The notes under the pieces: model-generated
What the model saw: only the letters and a program-made list of their open reading frames with translations
Databases searched by the model: none
What the model was told of the DNA's origin: nothing
Shown: positions 12,665 to 24,244 of the stretch, piece by piece
How the letters are laid out: each line of letters opens with the position of its first letter
Position numbering within the stretch: the stretch's first letter is position 1
Made by a program: the position numbers and the translations under genes
Assembly (NCBI GenBank): GCA_905220665.1
Contig: CAJNAR010000161.1
Location: forward strand, 186,001 to 250,000
Length of the DNA stretch: 64,000 nucleotides
Source: Albugo candida
Taxonomy: Eukaryota; Oomycota; Peronosporomycetes; Albuginales; Albuginaceae
Direction: 5' to 3'

Positions 12665-15600
12665 ATACATTGTTACAAGGCAAGCCCTTGTATACGAAAG
12701 TGACTTGCTTGAACTAGCGCAACGTATGTCTGGGATACCGTGCGACTCGCTGATTAAGATTGACAGAAGACAACAATAGACAGGCCTCTCACATGCGTTC
12801 TTGAGAGTGAGTAATGTAGATTGGCATTGTGGGTTTCAGGCACACTGCTTATATCTGCACTTCAGATTGTTGATCATTATTGGTATGAGTGTTGCACATG
12901 AAGTCTAATGGATGCCTGTGGCATTCAATAATGTATGTATCACTACTCTTCGGTAACGAATGAAACCATGAAAGCTTGCCACCTTTGTGCAAGTCACACG
13001 AACTGCAGGTCCATTGTTGTGACACCTTCTGTAGATTGCTGTATTCCTATCATGCTCCATCGACTTTTAGAGTCAGTGCTATACACAGCTTTGCTTCTTA
13101 GGTGAGCGGAGATGCTCGTAAAATTACATCTTCGTTGCATTTGTGCATCTGTTGTCATAGTCGATGTTTCTGAAATTGTCGGGCGTAGATATCACCGTGC
13201 ATAGCGTCGTATTGATTGTTAGCCTGGATTACGGAATCGGCACTGATGCCACCTCACATTAGAATAGTCTTAGCAGCACATTTGTGCAGGAGGATTTTCC
13301 ATTGCAGGCTACGACTGATTGTGTATACATCGCAATAAGCTACACCATCAGATCAAATAAGGAGGCCGGACTCGTCACAAACTTTAATTGGTATTCACAC
13401 AAGAATCTCAACTGAACTTAGCATTGATACTTTGATGAGAAAGTAGGTCGACTGGTACTCAGCGTCAAATTGCGCGGCATTCCTAACTTCAAAAGCTTTT
13501 CGCTAATGAAATGACGATTGTAGAAAGATTATTTACCCAGCTGACGATTGTCGCTATTCTCAATTCATTCGAATAAACTCCCGGAACCGTTGAAATCCCT
13601 TCAGTGCTTTTGATAATTCCGCTCAGTTTGATATGATTGGCTAATTATATGCTTGCATAGTGCTAAGGTACGCCTAGCTAAGGGACAATATGATCGCATC
13701 ACCCGCTGCTTTTCGACGTGAGCTATTCTGCGCTCAACTTTGCAATTACTTACTCTATTTACCGTTCGCGTTTGTTCGTGTAGCTCATTGTTGTTAGACT
13801 AATTCGAAGCTCACGGTTGGTTAATAACACAGAAAAATTCTATTCTGTAAACTGAGTCCTAATAATTCACTGTGTACACTTCATGACACAAGAACCTTAT
13901 GTTCTACAAACTTGGTCTCTCAAAGATGGTTTCAGGTTGAGAATGATAGCCTCTTTTGCAGTCGATATGGTTGAATTCTCAGTCTCGGCAATTAGCCAAT
14001 CACATCGAAACGTGTCGAACATTAGCCAATCATATCAAACGGAGGGGATTTAACGGTTCGCATTCCGCATAAAATGATTGAAAAGGCATGACGAATAGTC
14101 AGGACATTTGAATCTACAAATTACCACAGAATGTCCAGAACAATAAACACTACAATCATCTCAGCGTAAACTCCATCATACACAGTGTTTCAAGAAGGTT
14201 GCCGTTCATAAAATAGTGACATCAAATCTTTCAAAGAAATTCAAGTATCTTGACGCCAACTACAAATGGCGACCTAATCCAGGGTCTTTTTTCTTCACCA
14301 AACCATGTCTCTGCATTATTCATCCGAATTGAAAGCACATGCCAATCACGGAACTTACCTAATTCACTTGCGTTCCATCACGTTTTTTAAAGCTTCATAC
14401 CTCTTCGCTGAAGTGTGCTTCCATAATCGAACAAGTAGTCCGCCTTCCCTCATCCATTTCATCACCTCTGCCTTAAACTCGCTATAGCCATCACGATTGC
14501 GACGTCCTACCTCGCCTACTCGGCAACTCCCATATCGTCTCGACACGAAGGTAGACCTTGGTGCATGACCAAGCTCTAACACCTTACATATCCGACACTT
14601 TCCTCAATAGCGGTATCTACTTGGTGGTGTGTTTCAGTATAGAAGTTTCTTGGGTTTCACCGTTCAATCACATTAGAGTCTGTACCATTCACAACTTCTT
14701 GATTGATCCTATGCAGTGACCACTCCAGCGCTTGCGGGATCATTCCGTCAAGCATGAAGCGTATCTAAAAGCCTTTTTCCATGATGACAGAAAATCGTCA
14801 CAGGTGTTTACAGCCAAGAACGGCTTGCGGTGTCGTAGTACGTATGGGAAGAATTCCGTAATCAATTGCGCACTTGGACCTAGGTGGACCACTTTTGTTT
14901 CCTTCCGAATAATGCGTTTCCCCATCCATCTGCATGCCCGACACCTTGATCAAGAGTAAAAGACGCATGGATGAACAGCAATGGAAATCGCCGGATACGA
15001 GAGAATGACATGTTCTCGGGAAGTGGAAATGTTATGGTTACACGGATCGTTGGTCACCTTGCATAAAGCAGCATCGTCGATGAAGTAGTAGAGATAACGC
15101 GGTCAATAATCCCTATTGGGGTCCCTAACACGAGTACTTCTGAGTATATGAGTGGATTTCAGGCCCGCGGAATATTCCACTGATTGAGGATCAACTCCGT
15201 GCGTGTACGAGGCAACGCGAAGACACAAAAAAGCCTCCTTTTGTGTCCCAACCAATTATTTAGTCTCAACACAAATGTTCGAAAGACAATCAAATCTATG
15301 CTTGGATCCATTTACAAGTAATACCCCGAGTTGCAGAAATGCTCTATTACCGGACCACTGTGAAACAAAAGCGTGAACTAGAAAAGCATAAGAATGTTCT
15401 TTGCTGAAAATGTACATCAGCAGAGCTGCAACTTCATTCTATTCAAACTTTTCCTAGTACTGGAATCTACCGAGCATTTCCAATAGCGGTGTCTCGATAG
15501 GCTTGGTCATGTACGCAGATGGATGTGATTTGGTAGGACCTTGCCTTGAGTGTCGTGTCATTGTGATACACGTAAAGGAATGGATGTCAGGCATCAGTAT

Positions 15601-16570
15601 GGAATCTCGCGGATGATGAACCGATCATATCGATGGAGAGAATGGATACGAGGCTACCTCGGAAGCAATAAGAGATTTTATCATACATGAAACTCGAAGA
15701 AAGAAAGAAGAATTGCAGCGTCATACATCAGTCATTGTTAAGTAATAATTCACGACGGTCACTTCCACACAGGAATTGCCGAAGCCATATGCAGAATCGT
15801 TGGAGTAGAAGGTTTTTTTGCAGGGCCTGCCACGACATCACGATGTTGAACGAACGCTGTTGGCGCAGCTACAAAATACTCTGTTTTGATTATGGATGTG
15901 ATGCCTCTGGTGAATTCATTACACACACTCGTTGGAGTAGATAGGACATAGATCGATACTTGCAAACCGATTGAGCGATGTAATGCCCCATTTACGAGTG
16001 TGGTAAGGCATATCAACAAAGGCGCGTCACAAGCCTGACGGTGCAGTCCAGCATCTTTTACAGGACCGCAAGAAAGAAGGCAGGAATGCCGCGTCCGAGT
16101 CTTCTTCTCCGATCGAGGGCTAAGCATTTTTTTAAATCGACGTCATACAGCTTAATCGCTGGTGACATATCTTATGCATGATAACAAAGATTCTACGGCT
16201 CTTGCCTTTAAGCTTCGGTTATGAATCAGGAATAAAATAACTTGGCAGAAAAGCAAACTGCCAATTGGATCAGAAGTTCTCAAATAGAAATCACTTACAT
16301 GATTCGTCAAGGGGAAGTGCATTGGAGCTACAGAGAATCAAGTCAAATGATGAGCGCAGCTTGGTGACCATGTTTGGAAGAGTCCGGATTGTCAAAGCCT
16401 GTCCGTACGGATATTATAGCGGTAGAGGAAGGCATCAAACAAAACAATGTATTCGTGTTTGATCAAGAAAGAAAATCAATCTTGTAACGTTGTCGTTGAC
16501 GTAAAGAGCAGCCCCTTGTCTTTTCCACTGCTCTGAAGGAGCATAGGATGACGCTTGAGAATCGGCGCGC
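12665..16570 (+). repeat. Tandem 5.2-kb unit, copy 3 (truncated)
   Basis: Third copy. It follows copy 2 without visible difference until about 16560, inside the 3' end of the minus-strand secreted gene at 16476-17522. Beyond that point the gene body is a divergent paralogue, and the upstream flank resembles the 28-30 kb locus instead of units 1 and 2. The break therefore marks a recombination junction within a coding sequence. Confidence 0.8.
15458..15842 (+). pseudogene. Possible mitochondrial-carrier remnant, copy 3
   Basis: Same degenerate segment as at 5031-5415, carried in tandem unit 3. Confidence 0.25.
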
Positions 16571-17522
16571 CTATGGTCCAGATGCTACCCTCCTCGGCCC
16601 CTTTCAAAGCCAAAATGCACTTTTCTTCTTCACCTTTTATATTGGGTATCCTTTGAATGTATTCTTCACTTGTGAGCTTCAATTCCCCTTCGAGACCGTC
16701 GATGATGAAACGTATATCTGGGAGTTTGAATTTGGTAACTGAGTCGCAGTCGAATGCTTGAAAGCTGGTGTATTCTATAGGGAGACCATGAACGATCATC
16801 GAATAAAATTTACTCGGAACCCAGCTGATTAAGCTTGCAAAGTCAAAGTAAACAGTACTTGGTGCTTCTATCCCACGTACATACTCAGCAGAATACCCGA
16901 CCTTGACCGTCGCAACAAAGAAACCGATTCCAAATGATTTAATATCTAACCAAGGATACTTACCTGGTATTGTAGCCCAACCGTCCTCGTTATGTGTCGG
17001 ATAGACGCGGATACTAAACGTAAAAGGTGGGTTCCATTGCAAGACAATGGCCATAGGCGTATGCGGTTCTTTGCGAAGTATTCGATCTAAGAGAAAACCA
17101 GTGACCATCAACTCGGACACAGACTTGATACGAGGATGCTTTTTTAGGTCATACGTTAAATCCTGTTCACATGGCTTGAAATAGTGACTATTAGATGAGT
17201 CCCGATCTGGCTTATGGAACACGCAGGGTAGCAGGAGTGATAAGTGATGTTGTGGACTTTTGTTGTCAGTATACGTTATGCCTTTGTCAGCTGCGACAAT
17301 GAATGTCCCATCATGTGGACCCTCAGGTGTGTCAAGTTTCCAATTGTTCGCACCTTCGTATTCAGCTTCAAGCACAAACACGACGTTTTCGTAATTATCA
17401 GATAGTTTCAATTGCTTTGCATAGAAGATATGCACGTCACATGATAAAAATAGACTCATCTTTGAAAGGCAAAGGACACAGAAGTGCAAAAGAGCGGTCT
17501 TCATGATTCGATAAGTTTGCAA
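16476..17522 (-). CDS. Secreted pepsin-fold-like protein lacking catalytic motifs, member 3 (chimeric 3' end)
   Basis: Single-exon gene of 348 aa. The conserved family start is probably Met7 at 17504, followed by a signal peptide (MKTALLHFCVLCLS). The N-lobe strand VVFVLEAEYEGANNW (residues 47-61) stands where a pepsin has F.V..DTGSS.LW, without the catalytic Asp. FDFASLIS (226-233) stands at the second catalytic site, without DTG/DSG. Cys259, LPDI 267-270, LTSEEYI 283-289, Cys302 and WTIGAP 315-320 complete the A1-like C-lobe. The last 28 codons or so and the 3' flank match members 1 and 2 exactly, while the rest is only distantly similar, so the gene looks like a crossover product. Enzymatic activity is not expected. 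Confidence 0.8.
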   Translation of the reverse strand: MQTYRIMKTALLHFCVLCLSKMSLFLSCDVHIFYAKQLKLSDNYENVVFVLEAEYEGANNWKLDTPEGPHDGTFIVAADKGITYTDNKSPQHHLSLLLPCVFHKPDRDSSNSHYFKPCEQDLTYDLKKHPRIKSVSELMVTGFLLDRILRKEPHTPMAIVLQWNPPFTFSIRVYPTHNEDGWATIPGKYPWLDIKSFGIGFFVATVKVGYSAEYVRGIEAPSTVYFDFASLISWVPSKFYSMIVHGLPIEYTSFQAFDCDSVTKFKLPDIRFIIDGLEGELKLTSEEYIQRIPNIKGEEEKCILALKGAEEGSIWTIGAPILKRHPMLLQSSGKDKGLLFTSTTTLQD

Positions 17523-18060
17523 GTGATTACAACGTTGCTTTTTAAAATGTGAGCTGTGATCGTGCTTTAATGTATCATTTCAAATAGTGGGATATCAGCT
17601 TTTTAACAGCTGAGCTTTCAAATTCGGAAAATGTATCTGCCAATCAAAAAAGCGAGTATATTTAGGGCAGGGCTGTTAAAAAAAAACGTTGACTCGCGAT
17701 CGGTCCGTATGCATTATGGGGATATAGCAAGACGTGCGATAGCATATGGATTAGCACATTGCATCGTTGCCGGCTATTGCATATCAAAATCGCCGTATGG
17801 TGGAGACCAACATTGACGCACTGACTTTATATAAAAGCGGCTATTGTGACACCAAATTACTTCTCGAATGTTTTATATCCGAAAGTTCAAACAGATATGG
17901 CTTTTGTCTTAGATGATTGGCTATAATTATATCAGAGAACCTAACGTTACCCTAAAGTGGGACATCGAAAGCCTTCTAACCTTAATATATCTCAATATAT
18001 GTAACCCACAAAAGTTGAGTCGATTTTCGCGTGTATGAACTGCGAATCGCGCCGGGTGCG
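17523..18060 (+). repeat. Segmental duplication shared with 29.1-30.1 kb
   Basis: The upstream flank of member 3 matches the upstream flank of member 4. Landmarks are a block ending CCAATCAAAAAAGCGAGTAT (about 17640) against 29218-29236, GATATAGCAAGACGTGCGAT (17719) against 29890-29915, and GATTGGCTATAATT (17916) against 29983-30000. A minisatellite interrupts the second copy. No gene is seen in this stretch. Confidence 0.65.
17585..17618 (-). promoter_or_regulatory. Shared upstream element, member 3
   Basis: Plus-strand AGTGGGATATCAGC, a T-rich spacer, then AACAGCTGA. It lies about 81 bases upstream of Met7 and is a diverged but clear match to the elements of members 1, 2, 4 and 5. Confidence 0.5.
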
Positions 18061-18323
18061 TTTTGGAGCGGAAATGGTTCACTCGTCAGGAAACATTCTA
18101 CCTTAATTCGACCGGGTTATTCGTGCACTTTTTGTGCCTCCACAATCATCCGAACAAAATTGATAGGTTGATAGAAACTACGGGTAGGGGGTAGAGCGAG
18201 CACGTTTACTTGGTCCAGACAGCGTGGTATGTGTCCGGAGCAGGCTGCATAATGATGCTCCCCGCCTAACGTTGTAAAGACTCTAGTTGAGGCATTATTT
18301 GAACGATATCGATCATAGAGCAA

Positions 18324-19025
18324 TCAGCGCGAAAGTCTCTGTCGCTTTGCTTTTACTTTGTGTTTAAACTGCTTGCGCTTTGTCACCTTGCGAGTTTCCC
18401 CAATCGCAGGGTCGATGTGCTCCATCGTCTCGGGCTCATCTGTTGATCGCACAAAGTCTTCAGCCGGGTATAGATCTGACATGTCGTCGTGATCGGTGCT
18501 CTTCGCGTTGCGCCTTTTTCCCACATCATCAACATCTTCCGAAATCATATTGTCGTCCATCTTGTCAGCAAGGAAAGATTCGTCGATTTCAGAAACTTCT
18601 TCATCCGACTCAAACACTTTGTGATTTTCGTTTTCGAAAGCATTCGCATCAAACTCCGGCTCCTCGGGTGCTCCCTCCAATGTCTTTGGCATGCTCTGAA
18701 GGAGACGTTGATATCGCTTCCCATTGACGTGCTTTTCGACTTGTTCTGGAATGCGATTGAGAGTCGTCTTTGTCACATTACAATACAAACACTTTGGTTT
18801 TCTTCGATGTGGTATAATGTGAGGTCTATACTTGGAAAAGTCGTAATTATACCAATCTTTAGACTTGAGTAATGCTTTCGAGCGTAAATGCTGCAGGATA
18901 ACTGCCTCCTTAGGAACCATGTCGTGCTTTGTTAACGTGCATTGAACCCGAGTGCCATTTCTCTGCGTTTCGATTACACGCAAAAAGTCAGTTGAATTCA
19001 CCAGTTGACGAACTTTTGTATCCAT
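18324..19025 (-). CDS. SURF2: Surfeit locus protein 2 homologue
   Basis: Single-exon gene of 233 aa. The N-terminal half carries the SURF2 family pattern: a TRVQCTLTKHDM-like segment (about residues 25-36), then HIIPHRRKPKCLYCNVTKTT (about 69-88) and a PEQVEKHVNGKRYQRLL block (about 93-109), matching the 'C..T...I......H..G.RY' signature. The C-terminal half is acidic (about 120-210) and ends in a Lys/Arg-rich tail (about 213-233), consistent with a nuclear or nucleolar location. The family is conserved in eukaryotes but its molecular role is poorly defined. The start codon lies 76 bases from the stop of the next gene on the same strand. Family call is confident, function only as good as the family. 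Confidence 0.85.
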   Translation of the reverse strand: MDTKVRQLVNSTDFLRVIETQRNGTRVQCTLTKHDMVPKEAVILQHLRSKALLKSKDWYNYDFSKYRPHIIPHRRKPKCLYCNVTKTTLNRIPEQVEKHVNGKRYQRLLQSMPKTLEGAPEEPEFDANAFENENHKVFESDEEVSEIDESFLADKMDDNMISEDVDDVGKRRNAKSTDHDDMSDLYPAEDFVRSTDEPETMEHIDPAIGETRKVTKRKQFKHKVKAKRQRLSR

Positions 19026-19101
19026 TCGCTACCAATAGCGTATTATAATATAATCGATTTATAAGAAATCAAGGGTATTTCTCGATAATAAACTATTCAT
19101 A

Positions 19102-21354
19102 TTATAGTATAGTTTGCCATTTTGGACGTAAATGCTGATTCACAGACTCTGTCAATGATCCAGTTGCATAGACAGCATTACCGCGTCCTCCGTGGATGCT
19201 CTCATCCAATGTGAAGCAAATCAATAGAGCGTCAATTGTCGTTTCGTAAATCTATAAACTCCATCAATTTGCACCCTTGAGCTGAATTCATAATATTCAA
19301 ATACCGTCATGAAAGCGTGTGCGACGCTGAATGAGAAAATAACGGTAATAGCCAAAGGAAGGATAGGTGATGTGCCCTACAAACACAAAACATCAGCCGA
19401 GTCGTGCGACATCGATCCAGTACCTTATCAAGGTACAACCAAAAGGCCAAACACGTTGTGACAGAAACGATAAGTTTGCCCATAAACACAGAAGCATGAC
19501 CAATGCGGTCTAGCGCCCCGTATCGCACCAGATTCGCAGACAATAAAGCATACGCGAGCTAGACATCAAATATCAGAAAACAAGCGGTGCTGTGAAAATA
19601 AACTCTTATCACTTTGGCCGAATGGTAGTATCCCGAGCCTTGGATGGCTGATATATACACTGCTTCTTTTCGAACATACCGCAAACAGCTATCGAAACAC
19701 CATATGCAGCACTGAATGACCAAATCAGAAAAAAGCTATTTTGTGAATTTCGTCACGTACACAGCAACATTTTGTAAAAAACTCGATACTTGAACTCGCG
19801 TCTAATTCACTTCGATCTTGAAGCTTGACATAGACTGAACGGGATAAACGAGTGAGTGATCCAATAGCTGAACTAAACGTGAGCGTCCCCAAATGCTTCA
19901 ACAGCGTCGACTGAACGGCGTATGCGACTGGACTTGATGGACGCAGCCGCTTTTTAGACGTTTTCTTTCCATTCTCAGAAAAGTACCAAATAGATACGGC
20001 AGTTGTGGTGACCATTTCGCCAATCGATAAAATGAAATGGAGAGTCCAATACATGCCCCAAAGGTGGTACAGAAAGAACCAACGAAGCACTTTGTCAACA
20101 CGAAACGATTCAGTCATAATGTGGATTGTAGCTGGTGAAGAAGCTGTGACTGTCGCAATGTTCCACGTAATGGAACCGGATCCGAAAATCGAAACAGTTA
20201 CTTTGATTCCCCACACAAACAAACCGACCAACAACCCGAATGTCAAAAATGGGACGAATAACAAACTTGGTAGTTGTGCTAAGACACACGATGCGTGACG
20301 TAGGAAAATACCAGCCAGAATCAAGCGTTGAGCCATATACATGACCAATAGCAGAAAGATAATGGCACTACAACACGTTATGATCGAAAGAGCTTGTATC
20401 GATTGGGCCATAACAGGATCGCTTGGATACAAAGTTGGATCGGCTGAAGCCACAATTAGTCGATAGCTGCTATACACCAATATACCTTCGATACCAAAGG
20501 CGGATATAATCACTGCGAATGACCCAAATAGTCGAAGAAATATCAAGTATAAAAACGCACTTCCCACAGCAATGAGGCAACTTATACCATAAACCTTCCA
20601 CGACTACATCATACGTTCGATGTAAGACACAAGGCATTCAATATAGAGTGATAAATGATGTACCTTGTCTAACACACCGACAAAACGCCCAGCAGTGTCT
20701 TGTAATTGAGCAATTAGTGTTTTCTCGGTCGGTACTTTATCCGCAGATTAGTATATCTAAACTTCGACCTGGAATATAAAAGTTCATACCGTTCGCAGGA
20801 GCGCATATATATGCCCACGTGTGTGTTGCATACGTTTCGAATGTCACGTTACGCATTAGTGTCTTTGCATGTGTGCTCGTATCATTTCTAGTCGGTAAGG
20901 TAACTGTGATCAGCTGATTGTCTCTAAGAGGACATTGTGCTATACAAATTCCAAATTCTGGTGTGTTCCTGAAGTCGGGAAAATAAAGATAGTGGCCCTC
21001 GAGACACTCGTTCCCTTGAAAATCGACACCATTTCGAATGTATTTAGCAAACTCAACATTTGTCCCACGGGTCCACGCGTATACTCCAAGAACAAGTAAT
21101 CCCGTCCAATACAAAAGAAAAGCTATTAAAAAGACCACATCCGTGCATGCTCTTGAGTGTGTTTTCGCATATGATTCGGAACGGTCACATACTATTGGGG
21201 TGGACTGCGCAGCGGGTTCTTGATCACTGTATTGAGAAAGATCCGCTAGTAAAGAACCTTGCACAGTTGAAGGCGCGTGTTGAGCGAGCGCTTTCGGGCT
21301 TAGTGGTTCGGCAATTGAAGATCTTGGTGTGAGCTTTGGATCACCATTAAACAT
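19102..21354 (-). CDS. Choline transporter-like protein (SLC44/CTL family)
   Basis: Seven exons, complement: 21354-20769, 20734-20664, 20603-19761, 19711-19613, 19558-19424, 19376-19305 and 19251-19102. The sum is 1956 nt, giving 651 aa. After a hydrophilic N-terminus comes the CTL motif ACTDV..L with the first membrane segment (VVFLIAFLLYWTGLLVLGVY). The extracellular loop contains YLYFPDF and CIAQCP, typical of the family. Four or more further membrane segments follow, then the Cys-rich KCCC-CCIWCF segment, SANLVRYGALDRIG and the C-terminal IYETTIDALLICF motif. CTL proteins are plasma-membrane or organellar transporters of choline and related solutes. The first intron is only 34 nt. Splice sites were chosen by family conservation and all phases agree. 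Confidence 0.88.
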
Positions 21355-21359
21355 GATTG

Positions 21360-22130
21360 ATTTACAGGTAGACTAAATAGAATGGTGATGATAAACAAAG
21401 AGTTGCGGCTTTTCATGTTGAGCACGACCGGTGAACAGTATCGGCCAAACGGAAGTCCATGCGATTTGACTTTGGCCTGCGTAATACGCAACAAGTTACC
21501 GCGCAGAAATGGATACGAAGACGAGAAGAGATCTAGACGGATTTGATGTAAGACCTCCCATGTGATAGATTTACAGCTCGGACGACAAGCTTTTGACTCA
21601 AATATCATCAGAAAGTCGTGATCGCCGAGGTCGAATCTCAGACTAATATCTTCATTGAAATTACTCTGCTCTTAAGCCTACTGAGAAGTTACTGTATGTC
21701 TTTGTCTTTGTCCTCGATGAATTTGTTGTTATATCGCTTTCGACTGCGTGCACCTCGACCCGACTCACTCCGACACCGTTCGGCCGCATGCCAATTTCGT
21801 CACAAGCCTTTAAAGTCATAAAAACTTTCTTGAAATCCAGTAGAATGAAAAGAAACACTTCAGACTCCTTCTATGGCGACTCGATAGCCTCAGCGACCGT
21901 TTCGGCTCCATCTTGACATAACAGGATCGACCGTTAGCCATAGGCAACGAGAAAACTTTATCCCGTGTTGCCGTCCATACGCTGCTGATAACTGGAACCA
22001 TCGGGAAGTACTTTGGCTTGGGATTGTACAACGAGCGTGTTTGCTTGATTTGCATGCACTCGATTGAATGTGTCAGCGCTTACCGAAATAGCGATTCATT
22101 TAGTGTACACATTTCGTCTTTAGAGTAAAT
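21360..22130 (-). other. Unassigned region with coding-like fragments
   Basis: Several open stretches on the minus strand look coding but could not be joined: an MCTLNESLF start near 22125, a segment DTFNRVHANQANTLVVQSQA (about 22075-22015), PNGVGVSRVEVHAVESDITT (about 21775-21715) and a stretch around SKACRPSCKSITWEV (about 21600-21545). GTAAGC near 22087 could be a donor. This may be a small multi-exon gene upstream of the transporter. I recognise no family. Confidence 0.25.
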
Positions 22131-22428
22131 TAGCTGATTGGATGGCATAAGAAGGTTGCGCAGTGTGTTTGATCACAGGCACATACATTCTGCATCCATC
22201 ATCTTCTTCGAAGTAGCATTAGCAATGCAGAAAGCAGCATGTAGGCGGTATATCAAGTCAACTGCATAGAGTGTCTGGTTGGGAAAGGCTTTTCACGCCA
22301 TTAGGCAACAGAGAGTTCTCGTTTCCTATACCCGTTAGGTGGATTACATCATACGGTTATCGATGTAGAGGCTTGCCATTCGACTCAAACGTTCTCAATC
22401 GAACTTTGCCGTACAAACACTCTGCACA

Positions 22429-22842
22429 ATGGACTCTATGGATACAATGAACTCTTTAAACAACTCTGTGCCCCAATGCGCTGCGTTGCAGGATGCAGTA
22501 GAAACGAACAAACTCTTGATTGAAAATTGTCACGCCGCCACTAAGATCGACATTTCTAATCTCCAAAGTATCCCATCAAAATCCCAAATTCTCGAAATAT
22601 GCAAAAAATGTCCAGATTTACTTGAAGCATTCAGTAAAGTCAAGTGTCCAACCAATGCCGATATCGTCGTGTATTCCCAATTAGTGCAATCTGTTTGTAA
22701 TATAAACCTGGGTACATCTCAACCGCAGCCTCCAACTACAACTGCACCGGTTTCAAACCAAAAGTCACACTCCAATCCGTTGCGAATAATAACGCTTACT
22801 ACGATAGGAGCAATGTTGATCTTCAGTGCCATGATTGTGTAG
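22429..22842 (+). CDS. Elicitin-like protein with C-terminal membrane or GPI-type anchor
   Basis: 137 aa as read. Six cysteines (residues 17, 34, 58, 61, 73 and 90) are arranged as in elicitin-like (ELL) proteins, with the typical C-AALQ opening and a V..LVQSVC ending. A Pro/Thr linker (about 94-110) and a hydrophobic C-terminus (about 117-137, IITLTTIGAMLIFSAMIV) follow, as in surface-anchored elicitin-like proteins. Elicitins are oomycete-specific sterol-binding proteins, so this gene is the best lineage marker in the window. Odd: no signal peptide is visible at this start, so an unrecognised upstream exon or an upstream start may be missing. The spacing of Cys3-Cys4 (two residues between) is shorter than in classic elicitins. 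Confidence 0.7.
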   Translation: MDSMDTMNSLNNSVPQCAALQDAVETNKLLIENCHAATKIDISNLQSIPSKSQILEICKKCPDLLEAFSKVKCPTNADIVVYSQLVQSVCNINLGTSQPQPPTTTAPVSNQKSHSNPLRIITLTTIGAMLIFSAMIV

Positions 22843-23158
22843 TCACACCGCTGCGTTGATTGTCAGAATCACGAGAATTAAGTCGTCCGTCTTTTGCTTA
22901 ATAGAACTTCATTTTGACTTGCTCTCATCCTATCTGTTAGATGCTTCACCTTGACATCACATCTTTGTCACTGTGCAAGTAATCCTTCTTCTAATTTCCA
23001 CTGCAGGCGCGTGACATCTAACTATCTGATGCTTCTCAGGCGTCTGCTACTTTTTAAAGCTCCTACCTAAAACGATGTGTACCACCTCAATAGTGAAAAC
23101 ATTGAAATTGGGTGTACAACCACCAAGCAAGGACAAGTTGGGCACGGATAAAAAGACA

Positions 23159-24043
23159 ATGGCAACACGTTCGTATTGATGAGTCTGATCCGTCCGGTTC
23201 GTTTGTTTATATTGGACTTTTTTTGGCGGGCGCGATACAGGCGGAAGAGTAAGAAAAGAGCTTCTAGAGTGTCAGAAAGATTTGCAGCTTTCCGGTGTGT
23301 CGGCAAGTCAAAATGGGGATTCATTAGAGCATTTAAAAGGTACGAGAGCTATAGCGCTTTTGTATCCTTATTCTGAATAAACTGTCACTGTCACTTGTAG
23401 GAACTATTTGCGGTCCCCCTGGCACTCCTTATGAAGGCGGAGTTTTCCACATCGACATTCACATTCCATCGACGTCTGCTTTCAGCTTTCTACAACTAAC
23501 CATCACACTCACTTTTTTCGGTAGATATCCTTTCGCACCTCCAACAATGCAATTTACGACCAAAATTTGGCATCCAAACATCTCCTCTCAGACTGGAGCT
23601 ATCTGCTTGGTAGTTGACAGGTATCATGATGCTCGATCCTACTCATATTGGGGTACATTAGGACATTCTCAAAGACCAGTGGTCACCAGCATTGACGATC
23701 AAGACCGCATTACTTTCCATTCTCGCTCTATTATCAGCAGCCGAGCCTAATGATCCACAAGATGCTGAAGTGGCTCGGATGTATCTAAACGATTATGACC
23801 GCTTTGTTAGTACGGCTCGATTTTGGACGGAGAGTTTTGCGAAAGAATGCACGTCATCCGCGATGCAAGAATCCATTGGTCGTCTAGTAGATATGGGATT
23901 TCCAAGTGTAAGTGACCCACTCTACTGTGAACTCATCCATTTCATGAAAGCAATGCTCATTCTAGGATCAAGCAATGAGAGCACTCGCTTCTTGTGAAGG
24001 CGATGAAAATGCTGCAGTTGAAAAATTATTAGGATCGCTATAA
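23159..24043 (+). CDS. UBE2K: Ubiquitin-conjugating enzyme E2 with UBA domain (UBE2K/Ubc1 type)
   Basis: Six exons: 23159-23168, 23241-23339, 23401-23473, 23525-23609, 23662-23907 and 23966-24043. The sum is 591 nt, giving 196 aa, close to the usual 200. The UBC fold shows [14 protein letters not shown], then [16 protein letters not shown] and the active-site Cys in TGAICLDILKDQW, with [14 protein letters not shown] at its end. A C-terminal UBA domain ([18 protein letters not shown]) is the mark of the UBE2K/Ubc1 subgroup, which builds Lys48-linked chains. The start was chosen because a 10-nt first exon (Met-Ala-Thr) splices in phase to [11 protein letters not shown]; exon 1 is therefore unusually short. 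Confidence 0.9.
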
Positions 24044-24244
24044 GCACTACAAGCGTAATGCTTGGTAACTTTCCTGCCGTATTGCACGACTGTGTAACAG
24101 GACGAATAAATATAGGTCTGTTCGCCAGATATTTTTCCTTCATATCCTTCCTGAGATAAAGTTGTCCGATATAGACAGTAGCCTTTTATTGTAATTCTTA
24201 AAGAAAGTGTGGCTATCAATCATAATTACACATCTTGCGGTTAA

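Noticed and set aside
18380..18872. Plus-strand frames of 115 and 127 codons opposite SURF2
   Set aside because: They are antisense to a clearly conserved coding region and have no family resemblance.
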